Source: Seminavis robusta
Taxonomy: Eukaryota > Bacillariophyta > Bacillariophyceae > Naviculales > Naviculaceae
Assembly (NCBI GenBank): GCA_903772945.1
Contig: CAICTM010000224.1
Span: 25,371-89,370, forward strand
DNA length: 64,000 nucleotides
Direction: 5' to 3'
Under the pieces are notes generated by a model, which had not been told where the DNA came from, searched no databases, and was given only the letters and a program-made list of their open reading frames with translations. Both the position numbers and the translations under genes were made by a program. Position 1 is the first letter of the stretch. Each line of letters starts with the position of its first letter. Positions 54,060-64,000 of the stretch are shown here, piece by piece.

Positions 54060-57000
54060 TTACACTTCCAAGGACATAGGTTCTTCCGGCAATTCACTTC
54101 CAAGTTGGTTTTGGTAGTCCTCCAGGTACTGTTGAACCATACCCTCCCCTTTCTGTTCCCATTCTTTTCGGTTAATCAATGCATAGTTAAGAAACTCGTC
54201 ACTTGAGACACCGAAAACACCACAGGTGAAGAGCTTCTTTGCCAATGGGATGATGTAGAAGTCAAAGAAACCCATCTCACCGGTAAACCAGCTCTCGGAT
54301 GGGTCCTTGTCAAGTCTTCCGGATTTGTATGCTTTGTACATTTCAGTGAAGAGGCGCTGGTTCCACTTTGCATAAACATGCCAATGCTGCATCTAAAAGT
54401 AACAAACAGCAAGAAGTCAATGAGTCCCAATTGTGTTGTGGTGGCGGACCAAAGTGTGGTCTACTCTTTCAAACTTACCGTGTGTGACACATCGGAAGCT
54501 TGAATCAAATGCTCAATCTGCAGAGAGGACAAGCAACATCACAGGATGAGAAAACCAGAAGAGGCAGCTGGCTAGGATGGAGGTCTCTAAAAGGAACTCA
54601 CAACAATTGTGGCTTTTCTATTGATCTTCGCCTGCGCATCTTCTGGCAGCAGGCTTTGCCCAAGATCATCACTCTCTGCCTTGAAGGCCCGACTCCAACG
54701 AGCCTTTCTTGCAGCACCAAGCTCCTTGTCCATGATGTCTGTGGCCATTACCGACTGATGAAAATGAGACAAGAATAAGAACTGTTAATAGGGCAAAAGA
54801 GCGAGCCGAACACACTTGATGCATCAAAGTACGACAACCCCACTTCTGTTACGGCAACTTACATTGACCACCAGAGATCGAAACCGTGCAAACTCTTCAT
54901 CATCACAGCAGATGCAAGCTCGGAGTTGGTCATACTCAGGGTCCATCAGGAAAGCCCAGGCTAGATCTACAGAGTTCTATTGGTAAAGAGATAGTAGGAG
55001 CATTTGAGATTCAGCAGCAGCCTACAAGACCAACAACCATGTCAGTCGCATCAACATACCTGTTCAGCAACACTCTTATTGCTGTACTTCGCAGCAAGTG
55101 GAGATTCTTCCTTGACAAGCACCCTGTTGATCAAAAAACACAACATCGGACAAAATCAGAGGAACTCACGACATGGAAGCAATCAGGTGGACCATTCTTA
55201 CGTGTTTGGTATGCCCTGGTGGTCTGAGGGAGAAGAATTTGGAAGCAATTGTTAGCCAAGCCAAACACAACTCCAGTAATGCCACTCTTGAATAGCTCTG
55301 TTGAAAACTGAACAACTCACCCACGTCATGGATCAAGGCTGAGAAAGCGCAAGCAAAGCTTGTCAGAGGATCAGCACTGATGCCAAAAGTGTGATCGTTG
55401 AGCTCTGCTTCAAATGTGGTTTGGTCAATGCTGCCCTTTTGTCTCTTGGAAGCTAATTCCTTTGGTGCCACGATACGGCCCATCATCTTCAGAACTGGGG
55501 AAGCTTCATGTGAGGAGGAGAGCATTGAAAATGACTTGCACCAGCAACATCGCTAGACTCACCACTCATGACGACATGGCTGGCATGTTCAAAGGAATGA
55601 ACTGATTGATCCCCAAGAGACAAGAGTCAGAAGCGCGTTCAAGTTGCAAACCACAACGGCACAAACACCACTTACATGGATTTGCCCTATAGGATGAAGC
55701 AATCCTTTGAACTAGGCTTGTTAGCTGTCCAACAACCTCAGGATCCAGTGAAATGGTTTCTGGATCAATCTGTTTCTTGACATCGCTGGCATTGTATTCT
55801 GGAAGAGTGATTATCTCCACAACTTCGTCCAAAACCATACTGCCAGCGACAGTGGATGCAAGCACTTTCCCCTGTTTCTTTCCCATGGATGACCTCCTTG
55901 CCACAATGCTCCTCAATAAACCACTCAGAACCTCAACATTCCACTCAATCAGGCGGCCAATTTTCCTGCTACCATCTGCAGCGAGGTCATCAAGGCTGTC
56001 GTCAGTGGAAGGAGAAGACGATGTTTTTGAACCACACGTGACATTGAGAAAGAATGTTTTGAGGAGGCCCTTGCCCTTCACGTTGACAGGTTCCTCCCTT
56101 GCAATCAGCCATCTGCTGCGTCCAGCCTCCGCCAGTAAGTCAGCAGTTTCCTGGGAGCACTGGATCTTGTTACAAACCTTCATTTCCAAAGCATTTTTAA
56201 TTAAGAAATCAGGATCATGAAGTAGGCCTTCGTGTTTCATGCATTGAGACTTACCCCGGTGCTCTCCATCCTAGCTGCCATGTTCACTGTTAGATTTAGA
56301 ATGGAGCAGAATGGAGCAATAGAGTGTAAAGAGTATGAGAGTTGCCACTCCAGAAGAATAAGCATAAGCCCCCCCCCCCCTCCCCGTCCTTTGTGAGCTC
56401 TCACCTGTATCTCCAAACAACTGGGTGGAATTGGGGGATTAGAACATCAATTTGACAAGTCAGCATGTCTACAAATGATGTTGCACTTACCTGGAACCTC
56501 CCTTTGTCCCCTCGGAGCACCCCAGCCACACATTGGCCACTGTGTAGACCAAATCTGGCACCTACGACAAGGACTGTGAGGACCAATAGCTTTACTCTTT
56601 GCTCACTACTAGACCACCTCTCACTTACCCAAGTCTCCTGTGTCAGGTCCCAGAGTCTTAGAATTTCGCAGAAGGAAATGTTCGTCAGTGCTGCTGGAGT
56701 CCAAGAGCACAGTCGAGTCATAGTTAATATGGAACTCACCTTCTCGAGTGCCTTCACCAATGTCCGCAATCTGTGCATACAATCCGTTGCTGCGAGAGTT
56801 GGAGGTGTGAGTACCAGGTGGAGACAGCCAACAAGCCACCGAAGATTTGATGCTTACAAAACCTTGCCATCGCAACTGAAAACCAAAGCAATCCACAATG
56901 TCAGGGCGAGTTGCCAATAAGGTGTAAAAATCAACGAGAGTTCTGAGAAGATCTTACCCGCATGATCTTTCCTGGGCTCTGGGCACCCGGCGATTGCAAC

Positions 57001-59237
57001 GTATGAATCACCAACAGTTTCGACCTAGATGCAGCAGGTTGAAGGAGGTGAGCAGCTATGCGTGTGGACTTGGCGGACCTGTGACGATCTCAGCCTACCT
57101 TGTAGATCCTTCGGCGCTGCCCAATGCTGTCCCAAGCATGATAGATCAACTCAAGGAGAGTAAACACCTATGAAAAAGAAAGATAGTCACGAGGGCATCA
57201 GATTTTGTGGTTCCCAGAAGCGGCTTAGACGTCTTTTGATTGGAGTGTCACTTACCTGACAGGGCTCTCGAACACTCGCCCAAGCCTACACAGCACGAAA
57301 CAAGTATGCCGAATGGCTGGTCAGCGCAGTGAACACCAATAGAGCAAGGACTCCTGAAGCCAGACATTGTGCTCACAGTAAAGTTACAGAGATCAGCAAT
57401 CCTTTGGGGCGTCGAGTTTGTTGACAAACAATAGGTGAGCATCTTCTTCGAGCCAAATGATCCTATTATTTAGACTTGATTCGATTCGACAACTTACATG
57501 CACGTTGTATAGGGGTGGAGCTCAGCGATGGGCTTGGTGCCAAATACACCTTCACTCGTCATCAGCCTATGCAATCTGTTCTCTGATAGTCTGTGTTCGC
57601 CTCCCTTTCGATCGTTGCGAAACACATCCTTGGTCATTGATGCTCTCGCGTTGTTTCTGGCCTCGGCGTCTTGGATCATCCTTTCCCTGATCTGGAACGC
57701 AAGAGGAGACATGATAGAGGATTAGTGAAGAGTGTCTTTTGACGAAACAAGATGTTTTCCCCACTATACGCTTACATTGGCCGGGAAGAGGTTGGAGACA
57801 ATCGAGGCTTCTGCGGAGGCTTTGGATATCACTTTATGTAGCTGAATCGACCTTTGCATGTTGTGAATCATCCAGATTGCCAACAGAATGGACGCCAAGA
57901 AGATGATTATGCCAGTAACATACACAAATGGCAACTCTTCTTCGTATGACCCATCCACGGGGACCACGACGGTGGTCCAAGTCCTTGCGCCCACGTTGAC
58001 GTCACGCTCAAAGTAGAGCCGCGCATTTTGCAGAGATGCGTGCTCTGTTTCCTTCAAGAGGATGACTTCCTTTTGGTTTCGGTCTCCGTCCTTGTAATCG
58101 ACCGTAACCCCACCCAGGAACTCTGGAGCGGCCCCGTCGAGAGCTGTCAAGGTCGTGTCGTAAAGGTAGACCGACATCGGCTCACTTTGATACCGAGCCG
58201 CACGTTGCAGAAACAGGTTGATGTTCATGATAATGCAAGCGAAATCCCGACGTTCCGTGTCGAACTTTTCGGGAGGAAGCGGAACGCCAGGATGATACAG
58301 AATGACACTGTACCCCTCGTCTTCGCTATGCTGGGCCAGAACAAATCTGCCCGTGAGAGCAGGCTGGTACGTTTCGATTGCTTTCGTCATGGCCGGACGT
58401 TCCCATGGGGCAGAGTAGAGGTCGTAGTGAATGATTCCTGCAGTGGTGTCCTTTGGCTCGACAAACTTTGTCATGAAAACAAGGAACAATAGTTAAGTGA
58501 GTTGATGAGGGAGATTCATTCAGAGAGACGCATAAGGAAACTGATTCAGCAAGAATACTCACATAGATAGGATAGTAGAAGTCTTGAACGGAGCGATTGG
58601 TATAGACTAATTGACCAGCATTCTCTGGGTCAGGTTCTTGGCCCATGAAACCGCTGTACCCTTCGGCGCCCTCGATGGTCTTCCAAAAGGCTCCTTCCGT
58701 TTCTTCAATCTCGGCTCGTTCATCATGTGTAATGTTTGGCAACCAGTCGACAGCGTAAAAATCGAGGCCGGCCGCGATGAGGTAAAGGTAAACGGCTTCA
58801 AAGTCTTCATGGGTGAAGTTGTCATGCCTCCAGTTGCGGCAAGCCGAGTGAACCCAGCTGGCAGCCGACTCGTAGTCGTGCCAGGCAGAATCAACTTCCT
58901 TGGCAAAATCGCCGGCGCGCCTCTCGAACAAGTCTTTCGTGTCACTCTTGGCCGAGCTGATTCCCATGTAGAGGAAACTGAATGCAGCGACGGCACCCAT
59001 CAACACTACCATATTGGCGGCAAGCCGAGTGCGCCTCGTAGTCTTCTCGACGTTCAGAAAGTGCTGGTGTATCTCGTCGCTGCTCGAGTTGGAGTTGGAA
59101 CGAGTCTGATCGTCTTCGTCCGCAAACTCAGACTCGAGCTCGTTCGCAATCTCCTCCGACTTGTACGCGTCGATCCAGTTCGACGAAGGCTGCGTGGTAC
59201 CCTCCATTGGCAAATCAGTCTTGATCTCAGAGGTCAT
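54060..59237 (-). CDS. Receptor nucleotide cyclase fused to cyclic-nucleotide phosphodiesterase
   Basis: 22 exons, all GT-AG: 58563..59237, 57776..58465, 57498..57691, 57377..57401, 57256..57285, 57099..57167, 56958..57024, 56868..56885, 56740..56789, 56629..56656, 56491..56561, 56405..56420, 56255..56286, 55676..56177, 55563..55601, 55321..55494, 55202..55223, 55060..55123, 54863..54976, 54602..54754, 54479..54517, 54060..54392. They total 3405 nt, 1134 residues. Two membrane helices (about 75-94 and 405-427) frame a CHASE-like extracellular sensor. The class III cyclase domain has both metal Asp (MIADLCNFT, VETVGDSY), the guanine-type Glu in KVET, and GDTVNMAARMES. The phosphodiesterase has FHSFEHASHV (usual Asn replaced by Ser) and HDVDHQGIPN. 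It would make and break cGMP or cAMP in one protein. Gln in place of the GC-type Cys before LFGDT leaves the nucleotide open. Confidence 0.93.
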
Positions 59238-60660
59238 GGTCGTTTCTTTGGTATCTTTTTCGCAAAAACAACGTTGAAGTAGAGTTGGGACGATCACTCA
59301 ACACAAATAATGTAAATTGTGAGAAAGAACACCTTGCTAGGTGCTAGCTAGCTACCGCTACTGTAGTAGCTGGGATGGTTGCTCCCATACTCCATTCCAG
59401 AGTTAGTTGAACCTTTGGTACCTGTGTGGTAGCTACAGTGTACTGTCCCAACTTCGCTACCCAACAGCTGAATCTGGAGAGTCACTTCTCGTATGTCAAT
59501 GAGAAATTTGCATCAGAAAGAATCCAATAGAATCAGTGATTCTCTGATGAGGAGGTTGGGTCAGCTGTTGGGTCCTTCAGTTTAGGAGAAAAGGGTTTAA
59601 GCTGTCTTCCTCTGCGAGCTTGTTTGGGAAACATGAAATATAAACCCATTAATGCATTACATGTAGTGCTGGATCCAGGAGGATTGATAGCTTCGCTTCA
59701 ACGACTCGATTTCTGAACTACCGCACCACTCTGTTTAAAATAATGCAGAATTCACCATGACATATCTCGCTGAAACTTTCGGTAGACTGTTGCAACGTTG
59801 CAACTTCCAATGTGTTCATCAGCTCACAAAGACCAGATCAAAGATCTCGATTTAAGGAAGGTCAATGTAACAAATAATTACCGGTACCGGTACATGCACC
59901 GGTGTTTAAACTCCGGTACTGAGCTAGAGATAGCGAGTTGACCAATGCGTGGCTATTTGCAATTGTTATTGCTTCACAATCAATGGAGCTTTGTTTCGCA
60001 ATCTTATTAGCAACCTCCGGATCCAAGTGCAGAGTTGATTTTGCTTCCCTCCCCAGCGGAGAGTAGATCAGTAGATCTGCTGCAAGAGTGGTTCTACTGC
60101 CGGCGATGACCAAGGCAGGAGAAGGTGCCCTTCTGCTTTCCTTCCGGATCCGTGCGTGTGAAAAGAGCTGATGACATGCGGCGAGGATTTATAGTCCCAT
60201 GCCTCAAAACTGCTTTTACAAGACACAATCGAGTTCACCTTGTTAACTAATCTAGTTTGTGGTACAGGCAGCTTCGTTTCTGTTGATTCAAACGCGAGCC
60301 GAACTTCTTCGTACATTTCTACACTAGCACTCGTAGAAGTGTACCAGAAAAGCCGGCACGCGTTTGAATCAGAAAAATCGAAGCTGCTCGTACTCGAGTA
60401 CAGTAGAAGGTATTATACCGGACGGAGATTAAAGATGTACCGGTTGCAGTGACTTTATGGGGGGGTTAGGCATGAGCGCGGGGGAGGGAAAAAGAAGAAG
60501 AAGAGGGAGAGGGTTATCGGTTGAGTTCCAGATTCCGGTTGGAGAGCAGGCAGGGCTAAAGATCTGGTCACGAAGATGCCAGTAATGCACCAGAAAGAGG
60601 GGAAACGGCAATGACCTGGTCATCGCCCCTCCTCCGTTAAATCTCCTACATCCGAAGAAC
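59238..60660. other. Gene-poor stretch upstream of the cyclase gene
   Basis: Contains CTAG-type simple sequence near 59340, two overlapping TACCGGTA octamers at 59879-59892 and a long foldback at 60262-60393. The promoter of the cyclase gene must lie near 59240-59500. No gene is supported. Confidence 0.45.
60262..60393. repeat. Long imperfect foldback (about 130 nt)
   Basis: The outer arms run gtacaggcagcttcg...ttcaaacgcg (60262 to about 60296) and cgcgtttgaatc...cgaagctgctcgtac (about 60359-60393). They pair over about 34 bases with a few mismatches and one bulge. The inner part (cttcgtacatttctac and gtagaagtgtaccagaa) can pair too, around a small loop near 60326. It could be a foldback transposon remnant or a structured RNA precursor. 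Confidence 0.7.
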
Positions 60661-61096
60661 ATGTATATGTCAGCAAATACGTCACCAGAGAGGTTCGTTG
60701 ATCAAATTCAAATTGATCCAACGGATATTCCGATACCTTCTGGCTGGCTCTTTCCCAATCCTTGGCTGACACCAAACCCTCCCACAATTCGAAATTTCGA
60801 CACCACAGCCACAGCGACGTCCTACACCGGGTAAGAATGTTGTTGTTACTGTTTGACAATGGCGGTTGTTGTTTGCGATAGCTAATGATTGCTAACACTA
60901 TTATCTTGTCCTCTGCTGCTACTGTTGTTACTTTGGCTGAAGAGTCGTTCGATCGCTCTCAACCGAACGGCGTGCAACCAGATCGGACGACACCGTGACT
61001 CCTTCCCTCTACCGACACTCCTTCCTCTACGGACGATCCTTCCTCTACCGACGCCTGCTGGTCTATTTTGTCTTGAAGTCAGCGACTACGTGGTAG
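60661..61096 (+). CDS. Weak candidate: two-exon hypothetical protein
   Basis: Exon 60661..60830 starts MYMSANTSPERFVDQ, contains Pro-rich PIPSGWLFPNPW and stops at a consensus donor (GG/gtaagaatg). An acceptor at 60941-60942 (ctgaag) opens a frame to a stop at 61094-61096, giving 107 residues in total. Coding character of the second exon is poor (repeats of CTCTACCG). The first exon looks real; its true partner exon may lie further right among the broken frames at 61424-61839, which contain protein-like pieces such as PLPPDMTGIMDYMFEWG. Confidence 0.3.
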
Positions 61097-61140
61097 GGGC
61101 AAACTCTTGGCAACAACAACAACCACTACTACTCCTACGT

Positions 61141-61236
61141 CCTCCACCGAACGTCGTCCTTCCACCAAACGTCGTCCTTCCACCGAACGTCCTCCACCGA
61201 ACGTCGTCCTTCCACCGAACGTCCTCCACCGAACGT
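61141..61236. repeat. Tandem repeat, unit cctccaccgaacgt / ccttccaccgaacgtcgt
   Basis: Six to seven alternating copies of an 14-17 bp unit with CACCGAACGT as the constant core. Confidence 0.85.
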
Positions 61237-62141
61237 TGACAATGAGGATTGCTACTAGTCCATGGTTCTCCAAGTGGCTGCAAAGTGTCAACAGATACCC
61301 ATTCAATGAGCTGAGGGTGACAAGGCAAGGATTCAATTGCAAGTATGTCATTTTGTGGGTACAACAGTGATGAGGAGGATAACTTCTGTTTGGCACAACA
61401 GCATGAAGTGACGTTCTTGAGGATTGATATTGCAAGGAGCAGGCAAGCCTCTTCCTCCTGATATGACAGGCATCATGGACTACATGTTTGAATGGGGACG
61501 CCAGGATAGTCACAATGGTACCGTGCTGTTGTTGCTACCCTTTCTGAAATGCTGGAGGGCCAATCCTGTGAAAGGAAGGAAATCTTTATGGAGTGCATCT
61601 ATTGGTTAGCAAAGGATAGGATCACTGAGGAGTATGACTTGGGCTCCATTGAAGGCCAGATTTGCATGGATGCTTGGCATGGGTATTGCATCCAGTGGTA
61701 CCAACCCAAATTTTCCTTCAAGGAGTATTGTATGATGAATCATGAGTTTGTGATGTTGTGCATGGAAGACTTCAGTATAATGGAGGCTGAGACCCCAATT
61801 GGCTATGTTATTGATGGCAACAACCAACAAGGACTTTGAATGTAAGTTACTTGCTAAATTAGAAATGAATGTGATGTACTAAATATTTATTGCTGTTCTT
61901 ATGCAAGATATCCATTCAATCGAGTTTGACAGGTGCATCATGAGGTGGTCTTCCTCTCCTGTTGGTCAACCACTGGCAGTATCTCTGACAGCAGCCATTC
62001 GGTGGAGGGGTGGCTGGAAAGGATATGGCAGTATGGGTTGGAATTGCTGGCCATGCATGGCAAAGTTGCATCATTTGAATTTGTTGTTGTTGCTGTATAG
62101 AATCAAATTACACATAAGCATTTCTTGTTTGTTGCACTGCA

Positions 62142-62181
62142 GGTGGTGGTGGTGGTGGGTGGTGGTGGTGGTGGTGGTGGC
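62142..62181. repeat. GGT trinucleotide tract
   Basis: About 13 near-perfect GGT repeats with one single-base interruption. Confidence 0.9.
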
Positions 62182-62786
62182 GGCGTGAACCATTGCTGTT
62201 GCAGTCGGTGGATCGATTGCTGGTGGATTTGGTGGCTCGATTGCTGGTGGAGTCGGTGGTTCTGTCCTGTACAACCACACACAAAATAACAATCATTTGG
62301 TGCATACTTCTGCCGCTGGGTTTGAATGCAACCATGAACTCTGAAAAGAACCACTCTCCATTATCTGTGGCATGGCTCTGCTTTTGGAAATGGTTCATCG
62401 ACACCCACAGCCAGTGCTAGCTGATTCAGGTAAGCCAACTCTGAATGATTCCAGTATGTACAACCTTTTCCCATCCAGCTGGAATTGACCTCCTCTCTGC
62501 TACACTGGATTCTTACAGGAAGGCTCTTTGTTTAATCTTGAGGTTGTATCTTGCAGTTCAGCCAAGGTTGAGTGCATCAGCAAGGCTTCTTCTCATTCCA
62601 CAATTGCCAAAGTGGGCAAACTTGTCATGGAATGCTTCCAGTTTGGATTCTCCTCTCTTGATAGGTACTCTGGGAGTTGTGCTTGGAATTGGGTGATGGT
62701 AGGATGGTGTCATACATGTCTTCCAGTGCCAGGGGATCAGCCAAGTGAGCCGCTTTGTCAACGCAGTTCTCTACGCTGGCTTGGTA

Positions 62787-63571
62787 TGTTGGATATCGCG
62801 ATTAGGGATTCAACCCTGTACCTCTGTACTAGAATTTCACAGTAGAAATACAGAGCCCACCCACTTTTCAGTAGTATCTCAATAGCAACAGTAAACTAGA
62901 AGAGAGCTTAGAGCAACTAACATACTACTGAAAAAGCGGTCTACTATCGAAGCAGTGAAGAGACTATCGAGTCAACGGTAGCAGGAAGATCGCGACGCGA
63001 AAGGATCGAGGAGGAACACGAGACGCGATCGACGCAGACGAAGTGAAGATCCGAGGACGGATCGCGACGACGCAAGTCGCGACGACGGATTGGCGCGACG
63101 ACAGAAGACCGATAGAGACAAGCCTGTCGAAGGATCGACAGCAACGCGAGTACAAGATCGGACGACCGAGGATCGCGTGCCGAACAAGACCAAGACTGTT
63201 GTTCGACGTTCGAACGACAGCAACAGAGAGAAGCCCTTCAGTGGAACTGAAGGAGGATCCGAGGACGGATCCGACGCAACGCGACGATCGGCACACGACG
63301 GTCGTGGCCGAAAGGAGACTGAAGTCAACGACGCAGCAAGAGTTTCATCGGCAGAATCCACAAGGATTGTCGATAGAAGAGCCGACAGCATCCAGCCGGA
63401 ACTGTCAGAGCCAATCAACAAGCGCGAAAGCCATAGTGCAGCGCAGGGGCCAAAGGAAGGCACCAACAAGGAATCAACAATACAAAGAAACGGGTTCGGA
63501 GTGGAAACGACCGCACAGTGTGTGAAGCAATCGTTCCCTCCCTGCAAGATCTTTAGTAAATATATTTAACA
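62787..63571 (+). repeat. Candidate 5' long terminal repeat, 785 bp
   Basis: Boundaries come from the TGTT...AACA ends and from the gag frame downstream. The long antiparallel open frames inside (for example 62972-63547 minus and 63090-63569 plus) are side effects of its CG-rich, stop-poor composition. Confidence 0.5.
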
Positions 63572-63712
63572 CTCCCTAGCCAGGAGTATAATTTGAAGTT
63601 TATCGCCCCATAGCCATAAGACGAATAAGTAGTCGGACGAGAACTTAAATTAAAAGAGCTAGTCAATCAAAAAACAACGTATTGAAATAGTCCACCTAAC
63701 GTAACATAGACA

Positions 63713-64000
63713 ATGAGCGGTAAAGGTAAAGGAAAGAGTGGACGAGGAGGCGGCAAAGTACGAGGGCATGGAAGAACTAGCCCATCGTCGAACCAGAAGA
63801 AAGGTTCATGCAAAGCCCTCGACCAACATGTGTTCAACTTCGGTACAACTGGATCTGGAACGGCAGACCAGTTGATACGCACATGGGAGAATATCGTCAT
63901 CCACGTTGGAAAAACGATGGGTGACGACATGAGCAATGAGCCACGCAACCTGAAACAGACAGTGTTGGTAGCACCGGTGTACTCAGAGAAGACGGGGGTA
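63713..64000 (+). CDS. Gag-like start of a Copia-like retrotransposon, partial
   Basis: 96 codons from Met at 63713, open to the end of the window. A basic Gly/Lys-rich leader (SGKGKGKSGRGGGK) is followed by KALDQHVFNFGTTGSGTADQ and TWENIVIHVGKTMGDDMSN, in two blocks. These resemble the gag N-terminus of diatom CoDi (Copia) elements as I remember them. The product would form the particle that packages the element's RNA. The context (LTR-like sequence upstream, start about 140 bases after its end) supports the call. Confidence 0.62.
   Translation, partial: MSGKGKGKSGRGGGKVRGHGRTSPSSNQKKGSCKALDQHVFNFGTTGSGTADQLIRTWENIVIHVGKTMGDDMSNEPRNLKQTVLVAPVYSEKTGV

Larger units (their letters stand above)
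61097..62786. other. Region with protein-like but broken frames
   Basis: Besides the tandem repeat at 61141-61236 and the GGT tract at 62142-62181, the plus strand holds disconnected frames (61424-61609, 61549-61839, 61901-62188, 62528-62845) with ordinary amino-acid composition, for example MECIYWLAKDRITEEYDLG. They may be exons of one gene that I could not splice, or a decayed gene interrupted by the retrotransposon at 62787. Confidence 0.35.
62787..64000 (+). mobile_element. Left part of a Copia-like LTR retrotransposon, runs off the window
   Basis: A candidate 5' LTR spans 62787-63571: it opens TGTTGGATAT and closes ATATTTAACA, an imperfect TG...CA inverted pair. It is followed by a 140-base leader and a gag-like reading frame to the window edge. 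The LTR is unusually rich in CGCGAC/GATCGC words and has long open frames on both strands. No primer-binding site could be matched with certainty, and the second LTR is outside the window, so the LTR limits are inferred. Confidence 0.55.

Noticed and set aside
62972-63569. Long open frames on both strands (up to 191 codons)
   Set aside because: They overlap each other in opposite directions inside the LTR-like block. Its CG-rich, stop-poor composition explains them.
63713-63760. Start MSGKGKGK looks like histone H4
   Set aside because: After about 15 residues the similarity is lost, and the following blocks fit a Copia gag better.

Overview
The window looks like nuclear DNA of a diatom, most likely a raphid pennate. 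The evidence is compact genes with 59-93 nt GT-AG introns, predicted plastid or secretory presequences with Phe right after the cleavage site, a Roc-COR protein, a class C (GABA-B-like) receptor, a membrane LRR protein ending in a Cys-rich tail, a receptor-type nucleotide cyclase/phosphodiesterase, and Harbinger, Crypton-like and Copia-like mobile DNA. Several proteins resemble families I remember from Seminavis robusta; I could not check this by search. Genes lie on both strands with no operon-like order.

Left part (1-14 kb): a TIR-like/TPR protein running off the left edge, a small three-helix membrane protein, a secreted or plastid HAD phosphatase, a repeat-rich 3 kb stretch, a small basic protein with an SH3-ligand-like motif, a BTB-BACK-SPRY protein, a 3'-5' exonuclease-KH protein and an FAD amine oxidase. 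Signalling part (14.9-27.5 kb): a class C GPCR, an LRR membrane protein whose last repeats sit on exactly 72-nt exons, and a 1641-residue Roc-COR GTPase joined through one 83-nt intron to a trypsin-like protease.

Mobile and decayed part (28-49 kb): a plastid thioredoxin-like protein, a truncated Crypton-type recombinase, a complete 3.7 kb PIF/Harbinger transposon (19-bp perfect inverted ends, TTA target duplication, intact transposase, broken accessory gene) sitting just 5' of a small host gene, long gene-poor stretches, a TPR-like protein, and two related small proteins carrying PxxPxR motifs. Right part (47.5-64 kb): a Golgi-type sulfotransferase, a ferric-reductase C-terminal fragment, a membrane methyltransferase-like protein, a PLOD-type glycosyltransferase, and a 22-exon receptor cyclase-phosphodiesterase that I could splice completely into 1134 residues. 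The window ends inside a Copia-like LTR retrotransposon whose gag starts at 63713.

The strongest leads are the Roc-COR-protease fusion with an altered P-loop, the TIR-like domain fused to TPRs, the cyclase-phosphodiesterase receptor, the PxxPxR small-protein family, and a strong excess of the palindromic octamer TACCGGTA (22 copies found by eye, about 1 expected).
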